Assembly (NCBI GenBank): GCA_009922615.1
Contig: RFVF01000026.1
Coordinates: 1-58,711 of the forward strand
Direction of reading: 5' to 3'
Source: Pseudomonadota bacterium
GTDB lineage: Bacteria; Verrucomicrobiota; Verrucomicrobiia; Limisphaerales; SXTU01
Length of the DNA: 58,711 nucleotides
Shown here: positions 38,078 through 45,587 of the stretch, piece by piece
Position numbering within the stretch: position 1 is the first letter of the stretch
How the letters are laid out: each line of letters begins with the position of its first letter
The notes under the pieces: model-generated
What the model was told of the DNA's origin: nothing
Databases searched by the model: none
Seen by the model: only the letters and a program-made list of their open reading frames with translations
Made by a program: the position numbers and the translations under genes

Positions 38078-38689
38078 TCATTTCGCATCCAGCACGCGCC
38101 ACATATACCACGACGCGATGGAGCGATACGGCCGCCACAGTTCGCCCTCGACCAGAAGTTCTTTGGGCGTGGGCAGTTCCTTCCAGCCGTAAGCCTTGGC
38201 AAATCCGCAACGCACACCGTAATCCCCAACCGGCAACACATCGCGGCGGCCCAGGGTGAAGATGAGGAACATCTCCACGGTCCACGGCCCAACCCCACGA
38301 ATCTCGGTGAGGCGTCGAACCAGTTCGTCGTCACTGAGGCGCGCAGCCTCGCGCCGCGTCGGCATGTGACCGGTGGTGGCCTTGTGCGCGATGTCCCGGA
38401 TCGCCGCCACCTTGGCGCGGGACAAGCCCGCACCGCGCAGTTGTTCCTCGCTCGCGGCGACGATGGCTTCAGGCGCGGGAAACTTCGTTCCGGGAAAGAG
38501 CGCAACGAAGCGGTTGAGAATGGTCTGCGCAGCCGTGCCATTGAGCTGCTGATGCGCGACAGCCTGCACGAGCGATTGATACGGCGGGCAGTTCCGGCGC
38601 GGGCGAATCGTGCACGGTCCGACGGCGTGAATGATGCGCGCCAGCACCGGATCGGCTTGTGCCAGATGACGTTCAGCCTCGGCGTGCAT
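38078..38689 (-). CDS. DNA-3-methyladenine glycosylase II (AlkA/HhH-GPD type)
   Basis: A 203-residue base-excision repair enzyme removing alkylated purines from DNA. The helix-hairpin-helix is RLTEIRGVGPWTVEMFLIFT at about 126-145, and the catalytic Asp155 is in RRDVLPVGDYGVR, at the spacing expected of the HhH-GPD family. QSLVQAVAHQQLNGTAAQTI near residue 38 forms the other conserved block. It lacks the N-terminal domain of E. coli AlkA and is the short form common in bacteria. There is no iron-sulfur cluster motif at the end, so it is not an EndoIII/MutY member. It is the last gene of a minus-strand run, 18 bases behind the aldehyde dehydrogenase. Confidence 0.9.
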   Translation of the reverse strand: MHAEAERHLAQADPVLARIIHAVGPCTIRPRRNCPPYQSLVQAVAHQQLNGTAAQTILNRFVALFPGTKFPAPEAIVAASEEQLRGAGLSRAKVAAIRDIAHKATTGHMPTRREAARLSDDELVRRLTEIRGVGPWTVEMFLIFTLGRRDVLPVGDYGVRCGFAKAYGWKELPTPKELLVEGELWRPYRSIASWYMWRVLDAK

Positions 38690-38707
38690 GAGCGTCGCCC
38701 AAATCCT

Positions 38708-40144
38708 TCACCACGCCCGCTCGATACTGCGGCGTTTCCAGAGGAACTCGAACATGTTGCCCTCGTGCGGCTGGTCCCACGAAATCTTCATCGTGGAGAC
38801 GGGGCCGATGTTCAACCGGTCAATCTCCGCGAAGTCGGTGACGGCCTCGATGAACTTCGCGTCCTTCGTAATCACGCTCGCGGCGAGGGTGTAGCCGATC
38901 TTGTGCAACACCTCGGACTGCGGGCAGGTCACCACGCTGGCGTAGGGGCAGAGAAATTCCTTGTTCGAGAGCGGATGCGCAAAGCTGTCGCACAAGACAA
39001 TTGTTGGGCGCATGAACGTGCCGCCCTCGAAGCTGGCCTTGCGCGGACCGTTGCGATACTTGGCGGTCACGTCGGTCGCACCCGGAACTTTCAAACCGTC
39101 CTCGATCTGCGCGTCGATAAAATCCGCCATCTTCACATTGGCGAAGCCCGACAGCCGGGCGTTCGGGTCATCCGCACGGGTCGGGGCGAATGGCCCGATT
39201 TTCTTCGCCAGCGCCTCAGCGATCTCGGCGGCGTATTTCGGCACGACGACGGCCGAAGCGTTGATGCACGAGCGGCCACCGTTGTCCGAGATGGCACCGG
39301 CGATCACGTCGATGTAGTCCGGCCAGTTCTCGATGCAATCATCACCGATGAGAAATTTGCTCCAGCCCGGCCCGTGGAGCTGAATGGCCGGGTTGTTGGC
39401 GTATTGAGCCATCGTGTTTTTGTCGCCAAAGATCAGTGAACGCCCGGTAAGCTTGAGGATCTCCCCAGCTCCTTCGTGATCGGTCGGATAAAAACCGAAC
39501 GCCTCCGCTGGCACGCCTGCCGCGATGAACGCCTGAATCAGCCGATACGGCGTCCACGGTTCCTCCTTGCCAGGCTTGATGACCACCGGCGTTTTGAGCG
39601 AAATCGCCGGAATCCAAAGCGAGTTCACAGCCGGTGAATTGCTGGGCATCACTAGGCCGAGCGCGGCGCACGTCGGGAAGTAACTGAGCTTGGTGCCGAA
39701 CTGCTCGCCGGTGCCGTGGTCGAGAATGCCCAGATCCAGCCCGCGCGAAAGCCCGTTGAGCACGAACTTCATGTTCGTCAGCGCGAAATGCACCTTGTCC
39801 ATGTTGCGGCGCACCATGTTCCACGGCAGGCCGCTGGTGCAGCTCAAGGTCTCGATGTATTGCTGTGGCGACTGCGTGTGGCCCTGGTCCCCGAGCGGCA
39901 GGGTGCCGTTCAGAAAGAGATCACCCGCCTTGGCCGACAGCTCGATGAGCTGGGCGCAGGTGAACTTCTTCAAGGCCGCGCGGCCGGAACCAATCTTGCC
40001 CAGATCGCGGCGCACAATGCCCGCGTTGACGTTGGAGACGAGGGCCTTGACCTCGCCGGTCTTGTGGTCCTTGACCTCGAATTTTTCGAGCGACTCGTAG
40101 TTGCGGCCGAGACGGAGAACAGGCAGATGCGGAACAGTGCTCAT
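38708..40144 (-). CDS. Aldehyde dehydrogenase superfamily protein, atypical (LuxC-like?)
   Basis: A 478-residue NAD(P)-dependent dehydrogenase fold. The cofactor-binding core is seen in GLVMPSNSPAVNSLWIPAIS, TPVVIKPGKEEPWTPYRLIQ and HEGAGEILKLTGRSLIFGDK. The catalytic cysteine is C293 in DNGGRSCINASAVVVP. The general-base glutamate normally found in an ELGGK motif about 35 residues earlier is missing; the sequence there is IQLHGPGWSK. Loss of that Glu is a feature of acylating (CoA- or thioester-dependent) members such as LuxC and of fatty acyl reductases. In the same minus-strand region is a short LuxE/PaaK-like adenylating protein, which could supply an activated acyl group; this pairing is an inference. 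It is 21 bases behind a membrane protein gene. Confidence 0.82.
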   Translation of the reverse strand: MSTVPHLPVLRLGRNYESLEKFEVKDHKTGEVKALVSNVNAGIVRRDLGKIGSGRAALKKFTCAQLIELSAKAGDLFLNGTLPLGDQGHTQSPQQYIETLSCTSGLPWNMVRRNMDKVHFALTNMKFVLNGLSRGLDLGILDHGTGEQFGTKLSYFPTCAALGLVMPSNSPAVNSLWIPAISLKTPVVIKPGKEEPWTPYRLIQAFIAAGVPAEAFGFYPTDHEGAGEILKLTGRSLIFGDKNTMAQYANNPAIQLHGPGWSKFLIGDDCIENWPDYIDVIAGAISDNGGRSCINASAVVVPKYAAEIAEALAKKIGPFAPTRADDPNARLSGFANVKMADFIDAQIEDGLKVPGATDVTAKYRNGPRKASFEGGTFMRPTIVLCDSFAHPLSNKEFLCPYASVVTCPQSEVLHKIGYTLAASVITKDAKFIEAVTDFAEIDRLNIGPVSTMKISWDQPHEGNMFEFLWKRRSIERAW

Positions 40145-40165
40145 ATTTATTACGTGTGCGGACTA

Positions 40166-41362
40166 TCACAGATGGATGACAGCCGGCGCAAGCTCTGGTT
40201 TTGTGGCCGGCTCGTCGGCGAACACCACCTTGATGCCGGTGAAACGGTCCTTGCGCCAGTGGTCTTCGCGCAGCAGCCAGTCGCGGACAAATTCGGCTAC
40301 GGTCTGGCGGCATTTCTCGCGGACGAGGTCGATCCGGCGTGGGTCGCCGGCCTGCCGCGCGAGGCGGGGGGTAAGGCTGCGTTCCAGTTCGGTCATCTGC
40401 TCCTTCGCATCGAAACGCGCCCAGCCTGCTTCGGAGCGCTTTTGCATCTTATCGGTGTGAATGGCCGGCGGGAGGCTCGGGCGGATGGCGGGGGCGTGGA
40501 CGACGCAGGTGTTTTCGACGACTTCGAGTTTCCACGGGTCGCGCAGGACGAGGTGGAAACGGTAGGTCACGGGGACGGAGATTTCGGAGACCGTCTTGCC
40601 GAGGTAAATCATGTCCCAGGCGATGGTGCGCTCGTCCTCGCGCCGGATGGTCTCGGTGGAAGTGGCGGTGGCGAGTTCCAACGCGCCACCCGGGGTGTGC
40701 GCGAGCGTGGGCAACGCGGAGAGGAAGGTTTCGGTGATGTGCTGCGTGCGGAATTTTTCGGCCAGACCGCTGGTGTGGGACAGCACCATCTTCGTCGTCA
40801 GGAGAACCGTGCCGCAGAGCAGCAGAACGATGACGAGTTTAATCCACCACGGCTCCAGGCGACGCGGCGGGTTCAGCGGGGCGGGCGGTGGTGACATCGT
40901 TGCCAGCGGCGGCTGCGGAAGAACCGGAGGCACACTGGTGAGGACTTGCGCATCGATGGGAATCGGCGGGGGTGGGGCTGGACCATCCGCCCTCAAGGCG
41001 CGCACCGCTGCGAGCGGTGACACAGGACTTTTCGAACGCATGATGCCCGCCCAAGTCAGCAGAGCGAGGCCCACGGGAGTTCCGGTGACGGAGGTCGGCA
41101 CGCCCGCGATCACGCCGAGCAGGAATCCCTTCAAGAGTGACTTGCCCCAACCATCGCGGTGAAGGCGGCGTTGAATGAGCACGACGGGACCGAAGACACT
41201 CAGGAAGCTCAGGGGAATCGTTATGATCCAGTCCACGACCGCCCAGTCCGCGAGGTTCCAGAGATTGTCCACGAAGAGCAGCAGCGCAGCGGCGAGCGGA
41301 TGGACTGGCCCGTCCGGCGGGTGCGCGGGCACGGGCTCCCGTGATGCGGTCGTCTGGCTCAT
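40166..41362 (-). CDS. Membrane protein with periplasmic DUF4230-like region, unknown function
   Basis: A 398-residue protein. An N-terminal membrane part (two or three helices within about 25-115: AAALLLFVDNLWNLADWAVV, IITIPLSFLSVFGPVVLIQR, GFLLGVIAGVPTSVTGTPVG) is followed by a proline-rich stretch (PPPPIPIDAQVLTSVPPVLP) and one more helix at about 172-192 (IKLVIVLLLCGTVLLTTKMV). The remaining region, with ALELATATSTETIRREDERT and KLEVVENTCVVHAPAIRPSL, resembles DUF4230 proteins in order and spacing, but weakly. Position 14 bases after a 112-residue protein and 21 bases before the aldehyde dehydrogenase makes an operon likely. Confidence 0.7.
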   Translation of the reverse strand: MSQTTASREPVPAHPPDGPVHPLAAALLLFVDNLWNLADWAVVDWIITIPLSFLSVFGPVVLIQRRLHRDGWGKSLLKGFLLGVIAGVPTSVTGTPVGLALLTWAGIMRSKSPVSPLAAVRALRADGPAPPPPIPIDAQVLTSVPPVLPQPPLATMSPPPAPLNPPRRLEPWWIKLVIVLLLCGTVLLTTKMVLSHTSGLAEKFRTQHITETFLSALPTLAHTPGGALELATATSTETIRREDERTIAWDMIYLGKTVSEISVPVTYRFHLVLRDPWKLEVVENTCVVHAPAIRPSLPPAIHTDKMQKRSEAGWARFDAKEQMTELERSLTPRLARQAGDPRRIDLVREKCRQTVAEFVRDWLLREDHWRKDRFTGIKVVFADEPATKPELAPAVIHL

Positions 41363-41376
41363 GACTCGCGCGAAGC

Positions 41377-41715
41377 CTACTTCGCGCGGTCGTCGGGCTC
41401 AATGGCAGATGCAGGAGGGGTATCGTCGGGCGCGGTGTTGGACACCGATGTTTCGGGCGCAGAAAAGAGTTCGGGCTGATTGTCCTGCCGCGGGACGGTG
41501 GCGGTGATGGCCGCAACATCGGCAAGGTTCACAGCGAAAACACCAACTGGTTGATCGCTGGCACCGGCATCAACCACCGCGTAGGCCCGGTGTGCTTTGA
41601 CCCCGATGTCCAGATACTGCAGATAGTCCCGCATCAACTGGTCATCCGCGAGCGCGGTATCCACGTAGCCGGTCCCGTTGTTCAAGTTCTTGAGATAGAC
41701 GGTGAAATATACCAT
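41377..41715 (-). CDS. Small hypothetical protein, 112 aa
   Basis: A short, soluble, acidic protein (MVYFTVYLKNLNNGTGYVDT) with an unstructured, proline-rich C-terminus (NTAPDDTPPASAIEPDDRAK). No domain recognised. It begins a new run of tightly spaced minus-strand genes just downstream of a hairpin that closes the preceding run, and it is 14 bases ahead of the membrane protein gene. Confidence 0.6.
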   Translation of the reverse strand: MVYFTVYLKNLNNGTGYVDTALADDQLMRDYLQYLDIGVKAHRAYAVVDAGASDQPVGVFAVNLADVAAITATVPRQDNQPELFSAPETSVSNTAPDDTPPASAIEPDDRAK

Positions 41716-41795
41716 GGCGTGTTCAGTTGTCTGCGACCGCGAAACAACTACCTGATCAACCGGCGGCTGTCGCTGGTTCCCTGCCCTGAAAGGGG

Positions 41796-41832
41796 CATCG
41801 GGAGCGCCCCGATTTCGGGACGCTCCCTGATC
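41796..41832 (-). terminator. Strong hairpin between two minus-strand gene runs
   Basis: ATCGGGAGCG pairs with CGCTCCCTGAT (one bulge) and an inner CCCGATTTCGGG closes the loop, giving a stem of about 13-14 pairs. It lies 18 bases after the stop of the adenylating-enzyme gene on the minus strand. The following T stretch is short (CCCTTTC). Confidence 0.5.
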
Positions 41833-41849
41833 GTGTCATCAAAAGTGAC

Positions 41850-42932
41850 TTAGTAAACGCCCTCGACGATGTTCTTCTCCATCGCCCCGAAGGGCCGCAC
41901 ATCACCAACGCCATCCCAAGCGTAGGGCGGGCGCGGCGCGCGGCGGATAGTTTCATCGCGTTCGAGAAAGCGCGGCATGAAAAACTCCTTGGTGAGCGTG
42001 GTCAGCTCGACCCGGCCCCACGTGCCGTAGGCGACGGTTTCGTCGGTCTTGTTCGGGTTCACCACGCGCAGGACGGCCCGCGGCTGCGGCGCGTAGTAGG
42101 TGGCGCTGAAATTGTCCTCCGGCTGGAGCGGCACGCTGGCAGCGAGGCCCATGAGCGTGTTGCCGTAGGTCGGGTAGAAACCGATGCGGTTCTCGAGCAA
42201 CTCCTCGATGATGAAGCGGATTTCCTGTGGCTTCATGGAGGTGCCGCCGCAGAAGACGCCGCGAATGCCGGCTTCCCAGAGGTTCACCTTCTCGCCGAGC
42301 GCTTCGAGCAGCTTCGGCGTGGTGAACAGGCCGCTGACCTTGCGGTGCTGAAGGATGGTCGCCGCCTGATCCACGACATGCGCCATGTATTGCTTCGCCA
42401 CGTCGAACTGCTTGTTCGAGATGAGCTTCTTCACGAAGCGCGGGTCAAGGTCGATGAAGTAGCAGGAGCTGCCGCGCACGTTGGCAAGATGCTCGATGGC
42501 GAGCCGGAGGCGGCGGGGTCCGGTCGGCCCCATCATCAGCCACGCGCCACCGCGCGGGAAATGCGCATCGGAGATTTTGTCGCTGAACTCCGAGTAATCG
42601 ATGCGGAAGTCGTTCCAGCCAATGCGTTGCTTGGGCATGCCGGTGGTGCCGCCGGTCTCGAAGATGTTGAAGGGCTTGCCCTTGAACTGCGCCGGCACCC
42701 AGACCTCGGGCTGGAGGTCGCGCAGGAACTCGTCCTGAAAGTGCGGGAACTTGAGCATGTCCTCGAACTTCGTGATCTCCTTGCGCGGGTCAAAGTTCTT
42801 GCTGGCCCAGTCGAGCCAGAAAGGACAACCGGTGGTGGGGTTGAAATGCCATTCGATGGTTTCGAGGAGGTGCTTGTCGAGTTCGGCCTTGGCCTTGGCG
42901 ACGAGTTCAGGGGCAACGGTGGGGATGGGCAT
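41850..42932 (-). CDS. Short adenylate-forming enzyme, LuxE/PaaK-like
   Basis: A 360-residue member of the acyl-adenylate-forming superfamily. The nucleotide-binding loop is NIFETGGTTGMPKQRIG at about 95-112, with TSGTTG replaced by TGGTTG. Further conserved spots are LMMGPTGPRRLRL, GVFCGGTSMKPQEIRF and the Asp-rich YAWDGVGDVRPFG near the end. It stops there, without the 100-residue C-terminal lid domain of phenylacetate-CoA ligases (about 430 residues); this length is like LuxE, which loads acyl groups onto a reductase. Substrate unknown. ATG at 42932 begins PIPTVAPELVAKAK. It is the last gene before the hairpin, 29 bases behind the BNR/VPS10 gene. Confidence 0.8.
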   Translation of the reverse strand: MPIPTVAPELVAKAKAELDKHLLETIEWHFNPTTGCPFWLDWASKNFDPRKEITKFEDMLKFPHFQDEFLRDLQPEVWVPAQFKGKPFNIFETGGTTGMPKQRIGWNDFRIDYSEFSDKISDAHFPRGGAWLMMGPTGPRRLRLAIEHLANVRGSSCYFIDLDPRFVKKLISNKQFDVAKQYMAHVVDQAATILQHRKVSGLFTTPKLLEALGEKVNLWEAGIRGVFCGGTSMKPQEIRFIIEELLENRIGFYPTYGNTLMGLAASVPLQPEDNFSATYYAPQPRAVLRVVNPNKTDETVAYGTWGRVELTTLTKEFFMPRFLERDETIRRAPRPPYAWDGVGDVRPFGAMEKNIVEGVY

Positions 42933-42961
42933 GGGATGCTTTGGGTTAACTGGTTGTTGTT

Positions 42962-43936
42962 TCAGCGCTGAAATTTGAACGTGTGTTTGGACATGGAGGA
43001 CGCGTAGAAGATGTTCGCCTGATGGTCCCACGCGTAGTTGGGGCCGACGCAGTTGACGGTGAAACCCGGCGGCAGCGGTGCGGCGGACTGCCAGGTCTTG
43101 CCGCCGTCCTTGCTCTCTTGAAATCCACTCTTACCGACGACGACCAGATGGCTTGCGTCACGGCCGAACATCGGGCCGAACATCGCGTCCACCAGCGGAC
43201 CGAGGTCGGTCCAGGTCGCGCCCTTGTCCTTGCTGATCAAGATGCTCTTGCCCGTGGGCCAGTAGGCGACGCCTTTGAACATCGTTGGCGTGCCGGCGGG
43301 CGGCGTGTTGGTGGAAACTTCCGTCCAGGTCGCGCCTGCGTCGATGCTGCGCCAGATGCCTTTCTCCTTCGCTTTGGTCGCGACCAAGGTATTGCGATCC
43401 AGCACACCGCAATTGAGGAAACCTTTCTCCAAGTCCCTCCACGTCGCGCCGCCGTCGTCGCTGGTGGCGAGCATTCCGCCGCTCTCGTGGCGATGCGCGA
43501 GGAGCCGCTTGCCGGTGTCTTCCCAGTCCACGCCGCCGAAGTCCAGGTGGCTCAACTTCGACTTCGCCCAAGTCTTGCCGCCGTCCGTGGTCATCGCGCT
43601 GCTGCCGTAAATCATAAAGGCAAACATTCGCCCGCCCGCCGGGTCCATTTGCAACGCCCAGCCAGTCTCGCAGCGGCCGCCGATAGTCTTGTCGTCCACG
43701 CGCGTGAAGGTCTTGCCGTGGTCGCCGCTACGCCACATGCCGTAGTCGCTTACCACCATGACCACATTTCCATTCGCGCGATCCACGGCCACGCCCGCCG
43801 TCGGGCCGTAAGTGCCGGGCTTGGACAGGCCGTTGGTGACGGTGTCAGAGATGCTGACCCACTCGGCGGCAGACAACGAAATCGTTGCGACGCAGACCGC
43901 CAGCCAACCCAGCGCGATGGTTTTACAACGGGTCAT
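42962..43936 (-). CDS. Secreted BNR/VPS10-type beta-propeller protein
   Basis: A 324-residue exported protein with signal peptide (IALGWLAVCVATISLSAA) and repeats of the sialidase Asp-box type, S-x-D-x-G-x-T-W: MTTDGGKTWAKSK, ATSDDGGATWRDL, SIDAGATWTEVS, ISKDKGATWTDLG and ESKDGGKTWQSA. They build a propeller similar to that of VPS10/sortilin and photosystem II assembly factor-like proteins. No catalytic triad of sialidases (the RIP motif arginine and Tyr/Glu pair) is visible, so a binding role is more likely than a hydrolase role. The propeller is preceded by a PQQ-type propeller gene with a 30-base gap. Confidence 0.85.
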   Translation of the reverse strand: MTRCKTIALGWLAVCVATISLSAAEWVSISDTVTNGLSKPGTYGPTAGVAVDRANGNVVMVVSDYGMWRSGDHGKTFTRVDDKTIGGRCETGWALQMDPAGGRMFAFMIYGSSAMTTDGGKTWAKSKLSHLDFGGVDWEDTGKRLLAHRHESGGMLATSDDGGATWRDLEKGFLNCGVLDRNTLVATKAKEKGIWRSIDAGATWTEVSTNTPPAGTPTMFKGVAYWPTGKSILISKDKGATWTDLGPLVDAMFGPMFGRDASHLVVVGKSGFQESKDGGKTWQSAAPLPPGFTVNCVGPNYAWDHQANIFYASSMSKHTFKFQR

Positions 43937-43966
43937 GTCCCGGTCACGGAACGGCAATCGCGTCGC

Positions 43967-45553
43967 TCACGGCTTCGGCGCTTTCGCCTTCGCGGAGTCG
44001 TGCAAGGCGAACAAATGCGTGTTGCTGGCGATGTAGATCACCCCGTTCGCGATGACCGGCGTGGCATAGATCGGCGCACCGAGGTTGACCTCGCTGAGGA
44101 CTTCGGCCTTTGCCCCGCCCTTCGCGGCGAGCACTACGAAGTCACCGTCCTCATCGCCGACATAAACTTTGCCATCAGCAACCATCGTGCTGCCCCACAT
44201 GTGGGCCTTCATGTCATACTTCCAGTGCAGCTTGCCCGTCTCGGAATCGAGGCAATACACGAAGCCGGAGAAGTCACCAATGAAGAGCAACCCGGTGTCC
44301 GGATCAATCGAGACCGTCGAGATGCTGCGGTTGATGCCCTTGAACTCCCAGATGACGCCCGTCTTGGTGATGTCACCCGCCTTGGTGGCATCGAGGCAAA
44401 CCAAGTGGCCGATGCCTTCGCCGTGCTCGGGGTCCTGGCCAGTAGCGGTGTAGATGCGGTTCTTCCAGAATACTGGCGTGGAGTTGATTTCACTCGGGCC
44501 TTCAGCGGCCGGATACTTGATGGGCTTGCCATCCTTCACCTTATATTCCGGCGGGTTGGCGTCGTATTTCCAGACGGTCTTCAGGAAATTGCCGTCGCCT
44601 TCTTTCTTGGGAATCGCGTCGAACGCATAGCACCAGCCGTCGCCACCGCCGAAGAACACCAAGTCCTTGCCGTTGACCTTGCCGGTCGAAGGCGAACTCC
44701 ACTGGCCGTGGAAGAGGCGGTTGCCAATCTTCGCGTCGTCCTCGCCGAGCAGTTCGCCGGTCTTCTTGTTCAGCGCAATGAGGCTGGGTGACAGCGGCGA
44801 AGGTATATTTACATGCGTCCAGTCCTGGCCGTTGGAGGTGCAGACGTAAATCACGTCGCCAATGATGAGCACGGAGCAGTTGGATGCGTTGTGAGGAAAC
44901 ACACCTAACTCATCCATCATGTCATAGCGCCAGATGATGTCGGCGTCCTTCGGTCCCGGCGGGATGGGTGCGACCGCCTTGCCATCGGGTCCGACGATGT
45001 CGAGCACCGCATACTTGGCCTCGTCTTTGTAGGGACCGGTGTTGCCTGCGGCCATGCCCTCCACACTCAGGCAAAGAACTTCGCAGCGGCTGGTGACGAC
45101 GTAAACGCGGTTGCCCTCGACGGTTGGCGAGGAAAGGAGACCGAGGCTTTCCCAGTCGTTTACCTTGCCGGACTTGAGCTTGGGCACCACGAGCTGCCAG
45201 TTCATCTCACCGGTTTTCTCATCAAGGCAGAGCAGAATCGAACGGTCGCCCAGATGCCGTTTGTCGCGCGGGGAGTCGTTGTTGGTGCCGACGAAGACGC
45301 GACCGTTGGCAATGGTAGGATTGCCATAGCTCTGAGAGCCCAGCTTGGCGACCCATTTCACGTTTTTCTGCGTGCCGGGATCGTATTTATCCGTGCCCTT
45401 GATGAGCTTGCCCACCTCAAACTTGTCGGGCAACCCCTTGGTGGAATTATACATGTTGCGGTATTGCGTGCCGCCCCATTGGGTCCAATCTTGGGCTTGC
45501 GTGATGAGTCCGCCGGCGAGCAACGCGGCGGTGAGAAGAGGAAGAGTTTTCAT
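43967..45553 (-). CDS. Secreted PQQ-type beta-propeller protein
   Basis: A 528-residue exported protein (leader TLPLLTAALLAGGLITQAQ). It has at least six blades of the PQQ/quinoprotein type, for example GNPTIANGRVFVGTNNDSPR, ILLCLDEKTGEMNWQL, VSIDPDTGLLFIGDFSGFVY, CLDSETGKLHWKYD and STMVADGKVYVGDEDGDFVV. The residues that bind PQQ and calcium in methanol dehydrogenase are not evident, so cofactor binding is uncertain. The upstream and downstream genes are spaced by 30-34 bases, which suggests an operon with the larger propeller protein. Probable location: periplasm. The function of these tandem secreted propellers in PVC bacteria is unknown. Confidence 0.87.
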   Translation of the reverse strand: MKTLPLLTAALLAGGLITQAQDWTQWGGTQYRNMYNSTKGLPDKFEVGKLIKGTDKYDPGTQKNVKWVAKLGSQSYGNPTIANGRVFVGTNNDSPRDKRHLGDRSILLCLDEKTGEMNWQLVVPKLKSGKVNDWESLGLLSSPTVEGNRVYVVTSRCEVLCLSVEGMAAGNTGPYKDEAKYAVLDIVGPDGKAVAPIPPGPKDADIIWRYDMMDELGVFPHNASNCSVLIIGDVIYVCTSNGQDWTHVNIPSPLSPSLIALNKKTGELLGEDDAKIGNRLFHGQWSSPSTGKVNGKDLVFFGGGDGWCYAFDAIPKKEGDGNFLKTVWKYDANPPEYKVKDGKPIKYPAAEGPSEINSTPVFWKNRIYTATGQDPEHGEGIGHLVCLDATKAGDITKTGVIWEFKGINRSISTVSIDPDTGLLFIGDFSGFVYCLDSETGKLHWKYDMKAHMWGSTMVADGKVYVGDEDGDFVVLAAKGGAKAEVLSEVNLGAPIYATPVIANGVIYIASNTHLFALHDSAKAKAPKP

Positions 45554-45587
45554 GCTTTGGTTCAACAGGTTATTCCAACAAAACAAT

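Noticed and set aside
42983..44791. Plus-strand open frame of 602 codons across two minus-strand genes
   Set aside because: It spans the BNR/VPS10 and PQQ genes in antisense, with no recognisable motif.
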